Below are positions 28,147 through 38,092 of a DNA stretch of 64,000 bases, piece by piece. How positions within the stretch are numbered: the first letter of the stretch is position 1; the number at the start of each line of letters is the position of its first letter. Source of the stretch: Archaeoglobi archaeon (lineage in GTDB: Archaea > Halobacteriota > Archaeoglobi > Archaeoglobales > Archaeoglobaceae); contig JAPDIW010000044.1 of NCBI GenBank assembly GCA_029259415.1, forward strand, positions 27,716 to 91,715, given 5' to 3'. A model generated the notes under the pieces. The model saw only the letters and a list, made by a program, of their open reading frames with translations, did no database searches and had not been told where the DNA came from. Both the position numbers and the translations under genes were made by a program.

Positions 28147-29157
28147 CTAGCTCTTAGAAATATGTTTACGAATTATCTCAGCAAATCCTCCTTTTTTATT
28201 AGAGAAAATTTCATAACATTCTACATTATCTAGGAGGTTGCTAATAATTAGTCGTCTTTTTTTCTCTAGTTCAAATAAGTCTAAATCCTTTTTCATATAG
28301 GAATAAGTGCAAATACTGTGGTGCGCGTTAGTCCTGAAGTGTATCAACGTCTGTGTAGTATCGTACAAAAGCTTAACCGCTGTAGATTTGTCCAACTCCT
28401 GGATATCTGGTGAGCCTTCACGAAGGAAGTAACATATTTCAGGTCGGCAGGAGTCTATCATTTTCTGCTTCACATTTATTGAACTTCTATTTCCAAGGAT
28501 TGCTGAAAAGACAGGCAATCTAAGCAAATTATCTTGAACTTTCTTTGTTAACTTTTGCCACCCAGATAGGCCTATAGACCCTATATCCGTTTTCGGAGAT
28601 ATCCCTACTGCCCTTGGGAAGGAATATACTCTGTCATTTCCGAAAAGTACAGTATCATCACCATAAAGCTGAGCTTCAGGTGAGATAGAGAGGAGATTTA
28701 GTACCGTTGAGGTTTTTCCCATGTTACTTAAACCAGTAATCAAGATATTCTTACCCTCAAATGATATGCATGCGGCATGCACTGGCGTAATATCATACCG
28801 AAGCAAATGAATTGAAATGGTTGCACCAATGATATACGAAACGTCTCCAAATTTCCAAAAAAGTGGCGAGAAAATTAATTCTGTCATAGGTTGATCAAGC
28901 CCCTTAATAACTGCTTGAAGACCTACAATAGACGGTAGCCCCCAATCTAGGTACAACCAGTTTTCACCCCACCTGTACTTGTCACCAACCCTTTCCCCAG
29001 ATAGGTAATGTTCAGGCTTAATTCTGCAGACTTTTACCACGATATTCGGCTCTTTTATCTCATCAGTAAGGAACACGTCAGGAATTTCAATATACTTGGT
29101 GTTTAGTGATTTATCCGAGCGAATAGAAAGCACATTATGTATGTTATACAAATACAT
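28147..29157 (-). CDS. HPr kinase-like P-loop protein
   Basis: DITPVHAACISFEGKNILITGLSNMGKTSTVLNLLSISPEAQLYGDDTVLF: Walker A GLSNMGKT with HprK-like context. Confidence 0.65.
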   Translation of the reverse strand: MYLYNIHNVLSIRSDKSLNTKYIEIPDVFLTDEIKEPNIVVKVCRIKPEHYLSGERVGDKYRWGENWLYLDWGLPSIVGLQAVIKGLDQPMTELIFSPLFWKFGDVSYIIGATISIHLLRYDITPVHAACISFEGKNILITGLSNMGKTSTVLNLLSISPEAQLYGDDTVLFGNDRVYSFPRAVGISPKTDIGSIGLSGWQKLTKKVQDNLLRLPVFSAILGNRSSINVKQKMIDSCRPEICYFLREGSPDIQELDKSTAVKLLYDTTQTLIHFRTNAHHSICTYSYMKKDLDLFELEKKRRLIISNLLDNVECYEIFSNKKGGFAEIIRKHISKS

Positions 29158-30311
29158 TAAATATCACCTCCTCTCAACTTATCGTAAAGTTTAATGTATT
29201 TATCAGTAACATTTGGATACATAAATATTTTTATCCTACTTCTACACATGTTACTCAATTCGATACTTAACTTTTTATTTTCCAAAACTACAAGTATCCT
29301 TTTGGCTAGTGAGATTGGATCTTTCTTCGGAACTATCAAGTCTGCTGATCCAAGTACTTCTTTAATAGCTTCATCATTAGAAGCCACAATAACTTTACTA
29401 TAATACATGGGATCAAATAAAGATATGCCAAATGCTTCAACTACTGATGGCATACAGTAAACATCGCAAGCCTTGATCAGGGCATACTTTTCCTTGCCTA
29501 TCACATATCCAGTGAAAGTTACAAATTCCTCCAGATTTAGTTTTTTGACTAAATTTTCGAGATTATCCCTCTCATCCCCTTCACCAGCGATTACCAAATG
29601 TATATCGGTCACACCATCGGAGACTAACTTTGAAACGGCTTCGATCAAATAATCTAATCCCTTCTCTTTACTTAATCTTGAGAGTGACAATATCAATTTT
29701 TTATCTTTTGGTATCCCATATCTTGTCAACACTGAATCGATAAAATCACTTTCTATTGCAAATTCTGGAGGTTTATACATATTGTAAATCACAAAAATTT
29801 TATCCTCTCTAGTTCCAGCGTCTATAGCATCTTTTACCATTGCTTTTGAAACGACCGTGTGAGCGTCGCATAATTTAAGAGCTAGTTTAATGAGTATCTT
29901 TCTGTACCATTTGAGTCTCATCCCATAGTTTATTTCTCGAACAACTTGTATATCTTCACCGTGCGAGGTAATGATGACTGGAGCCTTGTGAAAAGGTTTA
30001 GTGATAGCTGCAAGAAAACCAGAAGAAAATGCAAAATGAGCATGCACGATATCCGGATTTATTTTTCTCGCCCACTTAATGAAAGTGTAAAACATTCTTA
30101 TTGCATCAATTAGCGAACTCGAACCTCTTTTTCTCAGTGCAATATTTTTTGGAAAACCATTTGTTTTGTCTATGTAATTTTGAGCATCATAAGGCGTAAA
30201 AAGATAGACCTCATGGCCTCTTTCTGCTAAACTCTCTGCCAGCCATTTCACTTGATATTCAGCCCCCCCGACTTGCGGAAAGAAAGTTGTAGTCAATATG
30301 AAGATTTTCAT
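29157..30311 (-). CDS. Glycosyltransferase family 4 (GT-B)
   Basis: MKIFILTTTFFPQVGGAEYQVKWLAESLAERGHEVYLFT..., LILSLSRLSKEKGLDYLIEAVSKLV, MPSVVEAFGISLFDPMYYSK. Confidence 0.93.
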   Translation of the reverse strand: MKIFILTTTFFPQVGGAEYQVKWLAESLAERGHEVYLFTPYDAQNYIDKTNGFPKNIALRKRGSSSLIDAIRMFYTFIKWARKINPDIVHAHFAFSSGFLAAITKPFHKAPVIITSHGEDIQVVREINYGMRLKWYRKILIKLALKLCDAHTVVSKAMVKDAIDAGTREDKIFVIYNMYKPPEFAIESDFIDSVLTRYGIPKDKKLILSLSRLSKEKGLDYLIEAVSKLVSDGVTDIHLVIAGEGDERDNLENLVKKLNLEEFVTFTGYVIGKEKYALIKACDVYCMPSVVEAFGISLFDPMYYSKVIVASNDEAIKEVLGSADLIVPKKDPISLAKRILVVLENKKLSIELSNMCRSRIKIFMYPNVTDKYIKLYDKLRGGDI

Positions 30312-32128
30312 TATTTTTCACCACCTATGTAAATCCTATACCACACTACATAACAAAGGATTTTCCACAAAACCATTCCATAATCCCCTTTGCCTTCTTT
30401 ATGTTTTTTGTACAGTTCTTGGACCCTTTCGTGGTCAATATATTCAATGTCTCTTAAGTCATTGAAGTACTTTGCTACAAAATTATCATCCTCTCTAAAC
30501 CATTTAGATACTGGCACATCAAATCCATGTTTTGGCCGGTATATTATTTTCCTTGGTAGCAGACCGTTTACAGCTTTCTTCAACACATGTTTACCTTCGT
30601 TCCCCAGCTTTATGTGTGGTGGGATGTTGTAAGCAAAGCTCAAAAACTCGTGATCGAGATACGGCACTCTCGCTTCCAGTGATTTTGCCATCGTCATTTT
30701 GTCCAGTTTCATAAGCAGGTCATCTGGTAGCCAGTATTTTATGTCGTAGTAGAGCATGTTAGAAATATAATCTCTGCGCTCATCAAAGCATGACTTTACG
30801 AGTTTCTCAACCTCATCCTTGCCATTCTTAATAACCCACAGACTACCCCAGTCCATGTTCCTTAGCCTAAATGTGTAACTCTCAACTTGGCTACCTTTGG
30901 ATGCTACAAAGCCAAAGTACATCACCAGTCTTTTTTTGTCAAATAGCTTTGCAACTGAGGAGCTCAACAATTTGGTAACTTTTGAAAGTTTCGAAAGCCT
31001 ATTATACATCCTGTACTCATGTAGATACTTCTCATATCCGCCAAAAGCTTCATCACCTCCTTCTCCAGTTAGAACAACCTTGACTTTCTTCCTCGCAAGC
31101 TCAGAAATTAGCAGAGTCGGTATCGCCGCCGGATCGGCAACCGGTTCATCGAAGTGGTAGATTATCTTCGGTAGCAGGTCTATTTGGTCTATATCGACAA
31201 ACATTTCGTGGTGGTCTGTTCCAAACTCCTCGGCTATAATCCTGGCATATGGCGTTTCATCGTACTTGGCCCCTTCAAATCCAACGGAGAACGTTTTAAC
31301 CGGATCGTCCATCAGCTGACTCATTAAAGCGACGATTGTGGATGAATCTATGCCCCCAGACAGAAATGCGCCGAGAGGGACGTCTGCTATCAACCTCCTC
31401 CTCACAGACTCCTTCAACATTTTAAACACTTTTCTAGCTATCGCCTCTTCATCCTCCTTTACTGGTGAGTACACGAGATCCCAGTATCTCGTTTTTGAGA
31501 TCTTACCATCTTTCACAACGAGGTAGCAACCAGGTTCGAGCTTGTAAATTCCCCTGAACATCGTTCTTGGAGCTGGAACATATCGCAGGGCGAAGTAGTT
31601 TGCAAGAGCAACTTTATCAACCTCTCTCTTCACTTCCTCGTATTCAAGGATGGACTTTATCTCGGATGCGAAGAAAAGATGACCATCTAGAAGCGTGTAG
31701 TAGAGTGGCTTAATTCCTATCCTGTCCCTTGCCAAGAAAAGCTCCTTTTTCTCGGAATTCCAGATTGCAAAAGCGAACATCCCGTTGAATTTCTTAACGC
31801 AATCGTAACCGTATTCTTCATACGCGTGCACAATAACTTCTGTATCGGTATTTGTGTAAAATCTGTGCCCTCTTCTCTCAAGCTCCTCTCTCAGCTCCTT
31901 GAAGTTGTATATCTCCCCATTGAATACTATAACAATGCTCTTGTCCTCATTGAATATCGGCTGCTTTCCGGTTATGAGGTCAATTATGCTTAACCTCCTC
32001 ATCCCCAAAGAGATTTCATCATCAACATAGTAGCCGTGATCGTCCGGACCTCTGTGGACTATCTTATCGCACATCCTCCTAACAAGTTCTTTGTCCGAGA
32101 GACCGTAAACTCCTGCGATCCCACACAT
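30311..32128 (-). CDS. asnB: Asparagine synthase (glutamine-hydrolysing)
   Basis: MCGIAGVYGLSDKELVRRMCDKIVHRGPDDHGYYVDDEISLGMRRLSIIDL..., LSGGIDSSTIVALMS. Confidence 0.95.
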   Translation of the reverse strand: MCGIAGVYGLSDKELVRRMCDKIVHRGPDDHGYYVDDEISLGMRRLSIIDLITGKQPIFNEDKSIVIVFNGEIYNFKELREELERRGHRFYTNTDTEVIVHAYEEYGYDCVKKFNGMFAFAIWNSEKKELFLARDRIGIKPLYYTLLDGHLFFASEIKSILEYEEVKREVDKVALANYFALRYVPAPRTMFRGIYKLEPGCYLVVKDGKISKTRYWDLVYSPVKEDEEAIARKVFKMLKESVRRRLIADVPLGAFLSGGIDSSTIVALMSQLMDDPVKTFSVGFEGAKYDETPYARIIAEEFGTDHHEMFVDIDQIDLLPKIIYHFDEPVADPAAIPTLLISELARKKVKVVLTGEGGDEAFGGYEKYLHEYRMYNRLSKLSKVTKLLSSSVAKLFDKKRLVMYFGFVASKGSQVESYTFRLRNMDWGSLWVIKNGKDEVEKLVKSCFDERRDYISNMLYYDIKYWLPDDLLMKLDKMTMAKSLEARVPYLDHEFLSFAYNIPPHIKLGNEGKHVLKKAVNGLLPRKIIYRPKHGFDVPVSKWFREDDNFVAKYFNDLRDIEYIDHERVQELYKKHKEGKGDYGMVLWKILCYVVWYRIYIGGEK

Positions 32129-32132
32129 TATT

Positions 32133-33074
32133 TCAGCCTTTCAAAACTCCGATGTTTTCCTCGATCCATTCAACCTCCCTTCTGATGCCTTCACCCAGCT
32201 TTACCCTCGGCTTATATCCGAGTTCTTCCTTAGCTTTCGTTATATCCGCATACGTGTCCCTCACATCTCCCTTCTTTGCCCCTTCAAATCTTATCTTTGC
32301 CTCAACACCAACCGCTCTTTCAATCTCCCTAACAGCCTCAATCAACTCAACTCTGCTTCCACCCCCGATATTGAAAACTCCTACAGCATCGCTTTCGGCA
32401 GCCTTAATTGTTGCATCCACAACATCTCCAACATAGGTAAAATCCCTCGTCTGCTTTCCATCACCGTATATCACGATTTCCCTTCCATCCATCATCGCCC
32501 TTATAAACCTGTGGAAGGCCATGTCTGGTCGTTGCCTCTCGCCGTAAACTGTGAAATATCGCAGCGAGATCGCTGGAATTCCGAAATTCATTCTGTAAAG
32601 CTCGCATAGGTTTTCTGCAGCGAGTTTCGTAACGCCATAAGGCGAGAAGGGCTTAGGATACATGTCTTCTCTCATTGGCAACTCGTTAACGTTACCGTAA
32701 ACCGATGAGGATGAGGTATAAACAAATTTCACTATCCCGTACTTCTTGCAGGCTTCAAGCAGTCTTTGAGTTGTCAGGATGTTGTTTCTCGTGTAAATTT
32801 CAAATTCCTCACCCCAGCTTGCCCTAACTCCAGCTTGGGCAGCGAGATGGAATATTACATCCACATCTTTGATAATTGCAACGTCAACATCCAGAATGTC
32901 TTTTTCGATGAACGTTATCTCGTCAACAAACCCAGACACATTTCTTTCTTTAATCTTTCTTGAGTAGTAATCGGTAAAGCAATCGATACCTACAACATCG
33001 TATCCCTTTTCCAGCAACCTTTCAACGAGGTTCGAGCCTATGAATCCCGCGCATCCTGTAACAATTACTGTCAT
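32133..33074 (-). CDS. NAD-dependent nucleotide-sugar epimerase (UDP-glucose/UDP-glucuronate 4-epimerase-like)
   Basis: MTVIVTGCAGFIGSNLVERLLEKGYDVVGIDCFTDYYSRKIKERN..., SSSSVYG, PYGVTKLAAENL. Confidence 0.92.
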   Translation of the reverse strand: MTVIVTGCAGFIGSNLVERLLEKGYDVVGIDCFTDYYSRKIKERNVSGFVDEITFIEKDILDVDVAIIKDVDVIFHLAAQAGVRASWGEEFEIYTRNNILTTQRLLEACKKYGIVKFVYTSSSSVYGNVNELPMREDMYPKPFSPYGVTKLAAENLCELYRMNFGIPAISLRYFTVYGERQRPDMAFHRFIRAMMDGREIVIYGDGKQTRDFTYVGDVVDATIKAAESDAVGVFNIGGGSRVELIEAVREIERAVGVEAKIRFEGAKKGDVRDTYADITKAKEELGYKPRVKLGEGIRREVEWIEENIGVLKG

Positions 33075-33108
33075 ACATAAATTTAGCATCATCGAGTTTA
33101 AAAACTTT

Positions 33109-34185
33109 TTAATAGGTATTAAGCAAAGCCTCAGCCAATTTCGCCGTCCTCCTGTCCGTTGCCGTTATGAGATCGAGTTTTTGAATTAGGAATCTGTTGA
33201 TTGTTCTCTTCCATTTTGCTTCTCCAATGGCACCTTCCCCCCTCAGGCTCATAATACCCTTGCTCCCGTTCTTTTTCGCTGCATACGCCACAATCCCTCC
33301 CTCCCAGTTCCTGCCATCAACAACATCAAATTTTTCGTCAAGCAGCAGTGAAGCTATTAATGCGTAGGTGGGTCGGGATGTAAGCTTGGTATTAATAATT
33401 CTAACATTTCTGAACTTGACATCACCCCTCGAATAGCCTCCTACTCCGCACAGTATTGTGACATGGCAAAATCTCGCCAAAGCTTTTGCCAAGCCGTAAA
33501 CTTGTACTCCTACACCAGACAAATCGTAAGGAGGGGCGAAAAGGGAAGCAAAGCAAATCTTTTCTGGAATGTATCCAAGAACTGAACCGTATAAGTTGTA
33601 TATTTTTCTCGCAACAACATCAAAAGAATACTTCTTCTTTGTTAGCAGGTGAATCCTTTTTCTATTTAATTCTCTCACTTTCTCAATACCTTCCGCTATC
33701 ATCTTTGAATTTCTCACATCCACGATTATGCCAAATCTGTCATCAATAACTTCCGGTGCTGCTCCGATAGGCGTTGCAACGACTGGTAAACCGCATGCTA
33801 ATGCTTCGAGCATCGAATTCGAGAAGCCCTCCATGCTTACCGATGGCAAGACGAAGACATCCATGGCGTTGTAGAGCTTGGGAACGTCATCGTGCTTAAT
33901 TTTACCGAGGAACTCTACCCTGTCTCCATACTTTGTAGCAATTCTTTCAAGCTCTGCCCTTTGCTCTCCATCTCCGGCAATGAAAATTTTTCCTTCTCGC
34001 AGATACTTTGCAGAGTTGATTAGATACTCTACACCCTTCTCCGGCGAGAGTCTGCCGAGGTAGATAACGTTTAAGTCTGGGTCGAGTTCGCGAAACCTGC
34101 TTTCAAACCACTCTACAGCTTCTCTTTTGTCGATAATTCTAAATTTGCCAGTATCAACACCGTTCGGAACCACACGAATCTTCAT
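33109..34185 (-). CDS. Glycosyltransferase family 4-like with reversed domain order (putative circular permutant)
   Basis: Begins with the acceptor-proximal C-domain signature MKIRVVPNGVDTGKF...VIYLGRLSPEKGVEYLI...LPSVSMEGFSNSMLEALACGLPVVATPIGAAPEVI and ends with the N-domain signature KICFASLFAPPYDLSGVGVQVYGLAKALARFCHVTILCG...LITATDRRTAKLAEALLNTY*. Confidence 0.85.
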   Translation of the reverse strand: MKIRVVPNGVDTGKFRIIDKREAVEWFESRFRELDPDLNVIYLGRLSPEKGVEYLINSAKYLREGKIFIAGDGEQRAELERIATKYGDRVEFLGKIKHDDVPKLYNAMDVFVLPSVSMEGFSNSMLEALACGLPVVATPIGAAPEVIDDRFGIIVDVRNSKMIAEGIEKVRELNRKRIHLLTKKKYSFDVVARKIYNLYGSVLGYIPEKICFASLFAPPYDLSGVGVQVYGLAKALARFCHVTILCGVGGYSRGDVKFRNVRIINTKLTSRPTYALIASLLLDEKFDVVDGRNWEGGIVAYAAKKNGSKGIMSLRGEGAIGEAKWKRTINRFLIQKLDLITATDRRTAKLAEALLNTY

Positions 34186-35042
34186 TTTATAGATCTCAAA
34201 TATTCAAGGAGCTTATCCCTAAGTTCATCTCTCATCAGAGCTAGCTCAATGTTCGCAATGATATATCCGAACTTGTCACCTATATCATATCTTCTACCCC
34301 TCAACCTGTAAGCGTGGAGAGTAGTGTCTCTCAAACTCACCCTCAAAGCGTCTGTGAGCTGGATCTCTCCACCGTATCCGGGGCCTATTTTCTTGAGATA
34401 GTCAAATATTTTGGGGGTCAGTATATATCTCCCCATCGTTGCAAGGTTTGACGGAGCTTCATCAACCCTCGGCTTCTCAACTATATCCAATACTCTATAA
34501 ACCCCCTCTCTGATCTCCTCAGGCTTTACTATACCGTATCTTGAAACATCTTCAACCTCAACCTCTTCGACAGCAATCACATTCCCGCCAAACTCTTCAT
34601 GCAATTCAATCAGCGTTTTTGTGCATGGCGGATTAGACAATATAATATCATCTCCCAGTAAAACTGCAAAGGGTTCATCATCCACGAATCTCTTAGCGTA
34701 GAGTATTGCATCTCCAAGGCCTCGCGGTGCTTTCTGCCTCACGTAAAAAATGTTCGCCATTTCAGTTATTTTCCTTATTTCCTCCAAAACATCGTACTTT
34801 CCACTTCTCTCTAAATGTTCCTCCAGCTCAGGATAGGCGTCGAAGTAGTCAACTATTGCCCTCTTCCCCCTTCCAGTTATTATTAGTATGTCCTCTATTC
34901 CCGATTCCACAGCTTCCTCAACAACATAATGCAAAGCGGGCTTATCAACGACTGGCAACATCTCCTTAGGCTGGGCTTTTGTGGCTGGAAGCAACCTCGT
35001 CCCAAGTCCGGCAGCGGGTATAACGGCTTTTCGAACCCTCAT
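34182..35042 (-). CDS. galU: UTP--glucose-1-phosphate uridylyltransferase
   Basis: MRVRKAVIPAAGLGTRLLPATKAQPKEMLPVVDKPALHYVVEEAVESGIEDILIITGRGKRAI. Start refined from 35057. Confidence 0.95.
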   Translation of the reverse strand: MRVRKAVIPAAGLGTRLLPATKAQPKEMLPVVDKPALHYVVEEAVESGIEDILIITGRGKRAIVDYFDAYPELEEHLERSGKYDVLEEIRKITEMANIFYVRQKAPRGLGDAILYAKRFVDDEPFAVLLGDDIILSNPPCTKTLIELHEEFGGNVIAVEEVEVEDVSRYGIVKPEEIREGVYRVLDIVEKPRVDEAPSNLATMGRYILTPKIFDYLKKIGPGYGGEIQLTDALRVSLRDTTLHAYRLRGRRYDIGDKFGYIIANIELALMRDELRDKLLEYLRSIK

Positions 35043-35047
35043 CTCAA

Positions 35048-36316
35048 TCACCAGCACAAACCCTCATAAACTTTTGCCTCTCTTGCTTTCAAAATCCTCC
35101 TGCCGTCTATAACTATTTTGCCTCTGTAATCAACATTCTCAAACTCCCTCCATTCTGTTACAATTAAAACAGCATCCACATTATCAACAAGCTCTTGGGC
35201 AGATGAAGCGTATTCTACATCAGAATACAAGCGTTTGAACTTCTCAATTGCAACTGGATCGTATGCAAAAACTTTTGCATTTTCCTTAAGCAATTGCTTG
35301 ACGAGAATTATGGCTCTGCTCTCTCTGATGTCATCTGTATCGGGTTTAAATGTCAAGCCGAGTAAGCCGATTCTCTTATCGCTGAGGTTGCCAAGATGCT
35401 TTTTCAGGAGATCAATCATCATGGCGGGTTGCATGTCATTTATTTCGAGAACAGTTTTCAGTAATTTGGGATTATAACCAAGTCTCTCTGCTTTTGCTAT
35501 CAACGCCTTTACGTCTTTCGGAAAACAGCTACCACCAAAACCAAGTCCTGCTCTGAAAAAGGATGGGTTAATTCTGTGATCCAGTCCAACCCCTTCGAAT
35601 ACTTTATAGGAGTCAATTCCAAGTTTCTTGCAGATGTTGCCAATTTCGTTGGCAAATGAGATTTTGGTTGCGAGAAAAGCATTACTTGCATACTTTATCA
35701 TCTCGGCTGTTTTCAGGTCGACAAACAATTTCGGACATTTGAATGGCGAATGCAGTTCATCAAGAATTTTTCTCGTTCTTTCATCCTCAGATCCAATAAC
35801 AACTCTATCTGGGTTGAAGAAGTCATCCACAGCCTCACCTTCCCTCAGAAATTCGGGTGTTACAGCCACACCGAAATCAACAAAAGCCCCCTTTTTCGAG
35901 TGTTTTTCGAGTGTAGGAATGATGACCTCCTCAGTCGTTCCCGGCACAACTGTGCTTTTAACAGCAACAACATGAAAGTCATCTTTTTTTGCCAACACTT
36001 CAGCAACGGATTTCGCAGCACCCATCACTTGACTGAGATCTATCGAACCGTCTGGATTCGATGGTGTTCCGACGCAGATAAAGGTGATGTCAGAATTCAG
36101 GATGGCATCAATATAGTTATCTGTGGCATAATATGCCTCTTTATTCTTTTTCATTAGTTCCTTCAACCCTTTTTCGAAGATTGGGGGCTCCTTTTTATTG
36201 ATAATCTCAATCTTTCCTGGATCGACATCGACAAAGATTACATTATTCCCCATTTCAGCAAAACCTATCCCAGTTACAATTCCAACGTAACCCGAGCCAA
36301 CGATAGAGATGTTCAT
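35048..36316 (-). CDS. ugd: UDP-glucose 6-dehydrogenase (UDP-glucose/GDP-mannose dehydrogenase family)
   Basis: MNISIVGSGYVGIVTGIGFAEMGNNVIFVDVDPGKIEIINKKEPPIFEKGLKEL..., GFGGSCFPKDVKAL. Confidence 0.94.
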   Translation of the reverse strand: MNISIVGSGYVGIVTGIGFAEMGNNVIFVDVDPGKIEIINKKEPPIFEKGLKELMKKNKEAYYATDNYIDAILNSDITFICVGTPSNPDGSIDLSQVMGAAKSVAEVLAKKDDFHVVAVKSTVVPGTTEEVIIPTLEKHSKKGAFVDFGVAVTPEFLREGEAVDDFFNPDRVVIGSEDERTRKILDELHSPFKCPKLFVDLKTAEMIKYASNAFLATKISFANEIGNICKKLGIDSYKVFEGVGLDHRINPSFFRAGLGFGGSCFPKDVKALIAKAERLGYNPKLLKTVLEINDMQPAMMIDLLKKHLGNLSDKRIGLLGLTFKPDTDDIRESRAIILVKQLLKENAKVFAYDPVAIEKFKRLYSDVEYASSAQELVDNVDAVLIVTEWREFENVDYRGKIVIDGRRILKAREAKVYEGLCW

Positions 36317-36355
36317 TGGTGAATTTTGTGCAACTTGGGCTTAAAAATTGTTATC

Positions 36356-37285
36356 CTAAATCTCAATCAACCTTAATTTCCCCCCAAAATACCCGGCACC
36401 CACTAAAGCTGTGAAAAGCATTATTGTGAAGAGCTTTAAACCATCTCTAAAGTCTCCCCTAAGCATCCCCTTGAGACGGGCCGGAATTCTGCTCTTCAAA
36501 AGATACTTAAGAAAGTTTCTCTCTTCTCCAACCCCATCAGCTATCCTCTCCATAACAGCCTTTGAGTATCCCTGCCAGAACGCCCTTCTCGCTAAAAATC
36601 CAAGTTTAGTTCTGTTCTCAAAAACCTTGTGATATACAATTGCGTTCGGGTTGTACATAACTCCCTTACCGTATTTCTTCCGCATCCTCTCGCAGAACTC
36701 AGTTTCCTCAGATTGTAGTACTACATTTCCTTTTATTCCAAGATGTTTGCTAAATCCACCTAAATCGAGAAAAATATTCCTTTTAAAACTTATGTTCGAT
36801 CCAAAAGTATTTCTTACTTCAGCCACAACCTCAGGAAAACCTAAATGCGTTGCACCAATCAACCAATAGAATTCTTCTGGCAACCATTTCGGCTTTTTTG
36901 TAATCCAAAGTGGAACGAGTTTTCCACCTGCAGCAATAGCACCTCTTTTATACATCTTCACCAATTCTTCTATCCATCGTTCATCCGCAATGGCATCATC
37001 GTCTATAAATGCAACAACATCCCCCTCTGCCAACTCGGCACCTCTATTCCTGCTTTCTGAAAGACCGAGGTTTTTCTCATTTAAAAATATTTTAGTACTA
37101 TTTTCCCTGAGAAATTCTCCATATTCATTTATTATCCTGTTATAGTAGTCTTCATTCCCGTCAACAATGCATATTATCTCTATATTCTCGTAGCTTTGAT
37201 TAACCAGACTTTCAACACACTCTATAAAATGATCTAGCATTCTTGGGGTATATGTGCACACAACAACACTGACTTCCACCTTTAC
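36356..37285 (-). CDS. Glycosyltransferase family 2
   Basis: VKVEVSVVVCTYTPRMLDHFIECVESLVNQSYENIEIICIVDGN..., VAFIDDDAIADERWIEEL. Start refined to GTG 37285 (ORF 37357). Confidence 0.88.
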   Translation of the reverse strand, partial: VKVEVSVVVCTYTPRMLDHFIECVESLVNQSYENIEIICIVDGNEDYYNRIINEYGEFLRENSTKIFLNEKNLGLSESRNRGAELAEGDVVAFIDDDAIADERWIEELVKMYKRGAIAAGGKLVPLWITKKPKWLPEEFYWLIGATHLGFPEVVAEVRNTFGSNISFKRNIFLDLGGFSKHLGIKGNVVLQSEETEFCERMRKKYGKGVMYNPNAIVYHKVFENRTKLGFLARRAFWQGYSKAVMERIADGVGEERNFLKYLLKSRIPARLKGMLRGDFRDGLKLFTIMLFTALVGAGYFGGKLRLIEI

Positions 37286-37388
37286 TCGTTGGCAAATTAA
37301 AATAAAAGTATTATGCCTAATCCTAGTTTTAGCACACATCTGTGAAAAATCACTCACGCGTCAACAAATACCTCATCAGAAGCCAACT

Positions 37389-37739
37389 TCAGATCTCCAC
37401 AAATTTCTTCACAAATCTCCTATACCATCTTTCCCATTCCTCGGAGGTTATCACGTGAATCTCAAATGGATGCAAACCGAAAGTTTCTCTCACTCTTCTA
37501 TAAAGCTTCATTCTCTCTTCTTCATCTACTTTTCTAGATAAAACTACTGCGACGTCCACGTCACTCATTGGACGCTCTGATCCCTCGACCACGCTACCGA
37601 AGACGTAAACGGACAGCAAATTCTCACCGAAGATTTCTTTTGCCAAATCTTTAATCCTCCTAACGTTTTCTACATAATTTTTCCTCAACTCTCTGAACCT
37701 CTTTACCGTTTCAATCTGAAAATCTGTCAGAGTAACCAT
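37389..37739 (-). CDS. MNT-type nucleotidyltransferase (HEPN/MNT module 1)
   Basis: SVYVFGSVVEGSERPMSDVDVAVVLSRKV minimal nucleotidyltransferase motif. Confidence 0.88.
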   Translation of the reverse strand: MVTLTDFQIETVKRFRELRKNYVENVRRIKDLAKEIFGENLLSVYVFGSVVEGSERPMSDVDVAVVLSRKVDEEERMKLYRRVRETFGLHPFEIHVITSEEWERWYRRFVKKFVEI

Positions 37740-38092
37740 CTCTTGAACACCTCTTTGAATTCTTTAAGAACCTTCAAGGCATTTTCGGCACTTTTCATGC
37801 TGTACTCTTTCCCGAGGTACCTTGCGGTTATGTAGGCTTCTTCTAACAGGTCGATGTAATCAGCAAATCTTTCGTAAAAATCCCTCGCTTCTTCTGATAT
37901 CTTAGATAACTCTTCAAAAAGAACTTTGAGTCTATGCGTCTTGGGATAATCGTCAAGCTCCTTTGCCAGGATATATTTTATGTAAAGCTGTATTGCCTGC
38001 TCAGCGAAGAACAGTACAAATCTAGGTTTTTCTTTTAAAGCTTCTATCGCCTTCTCTTCGAAGTACTCTGCATTCTCTTTAAGAAATTCCAT
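37727..38092 (-). CDS. HEPN-domain protein (module 1)
   Basis: AIEALKEKPRFVLFFAEQAIQLYIKYILAKELDDYPKTHRLKVLFEEL...YITARYLGKEYS; overlaps the MNT gene by 13 bp. Confidence 0.85.
   Translation of the reverse strand: MEFLKENAEYFEEKAIEALKEKPRFVLFFAEQAIQLYIKYILAKELDDYPKTHRLKVLFEELSKISEEARDFYERFADYIDLLEEAYITARYLGKEYSMKSAENALKVLKEFKEVFKRWLL

Noticed and set aside
30311-32128. AsnB in the sugar island as an unusual feature
   Set aside because: Glutamine-dependent asparagine synthases are common in polysaccharide loci; not remarkable alone.
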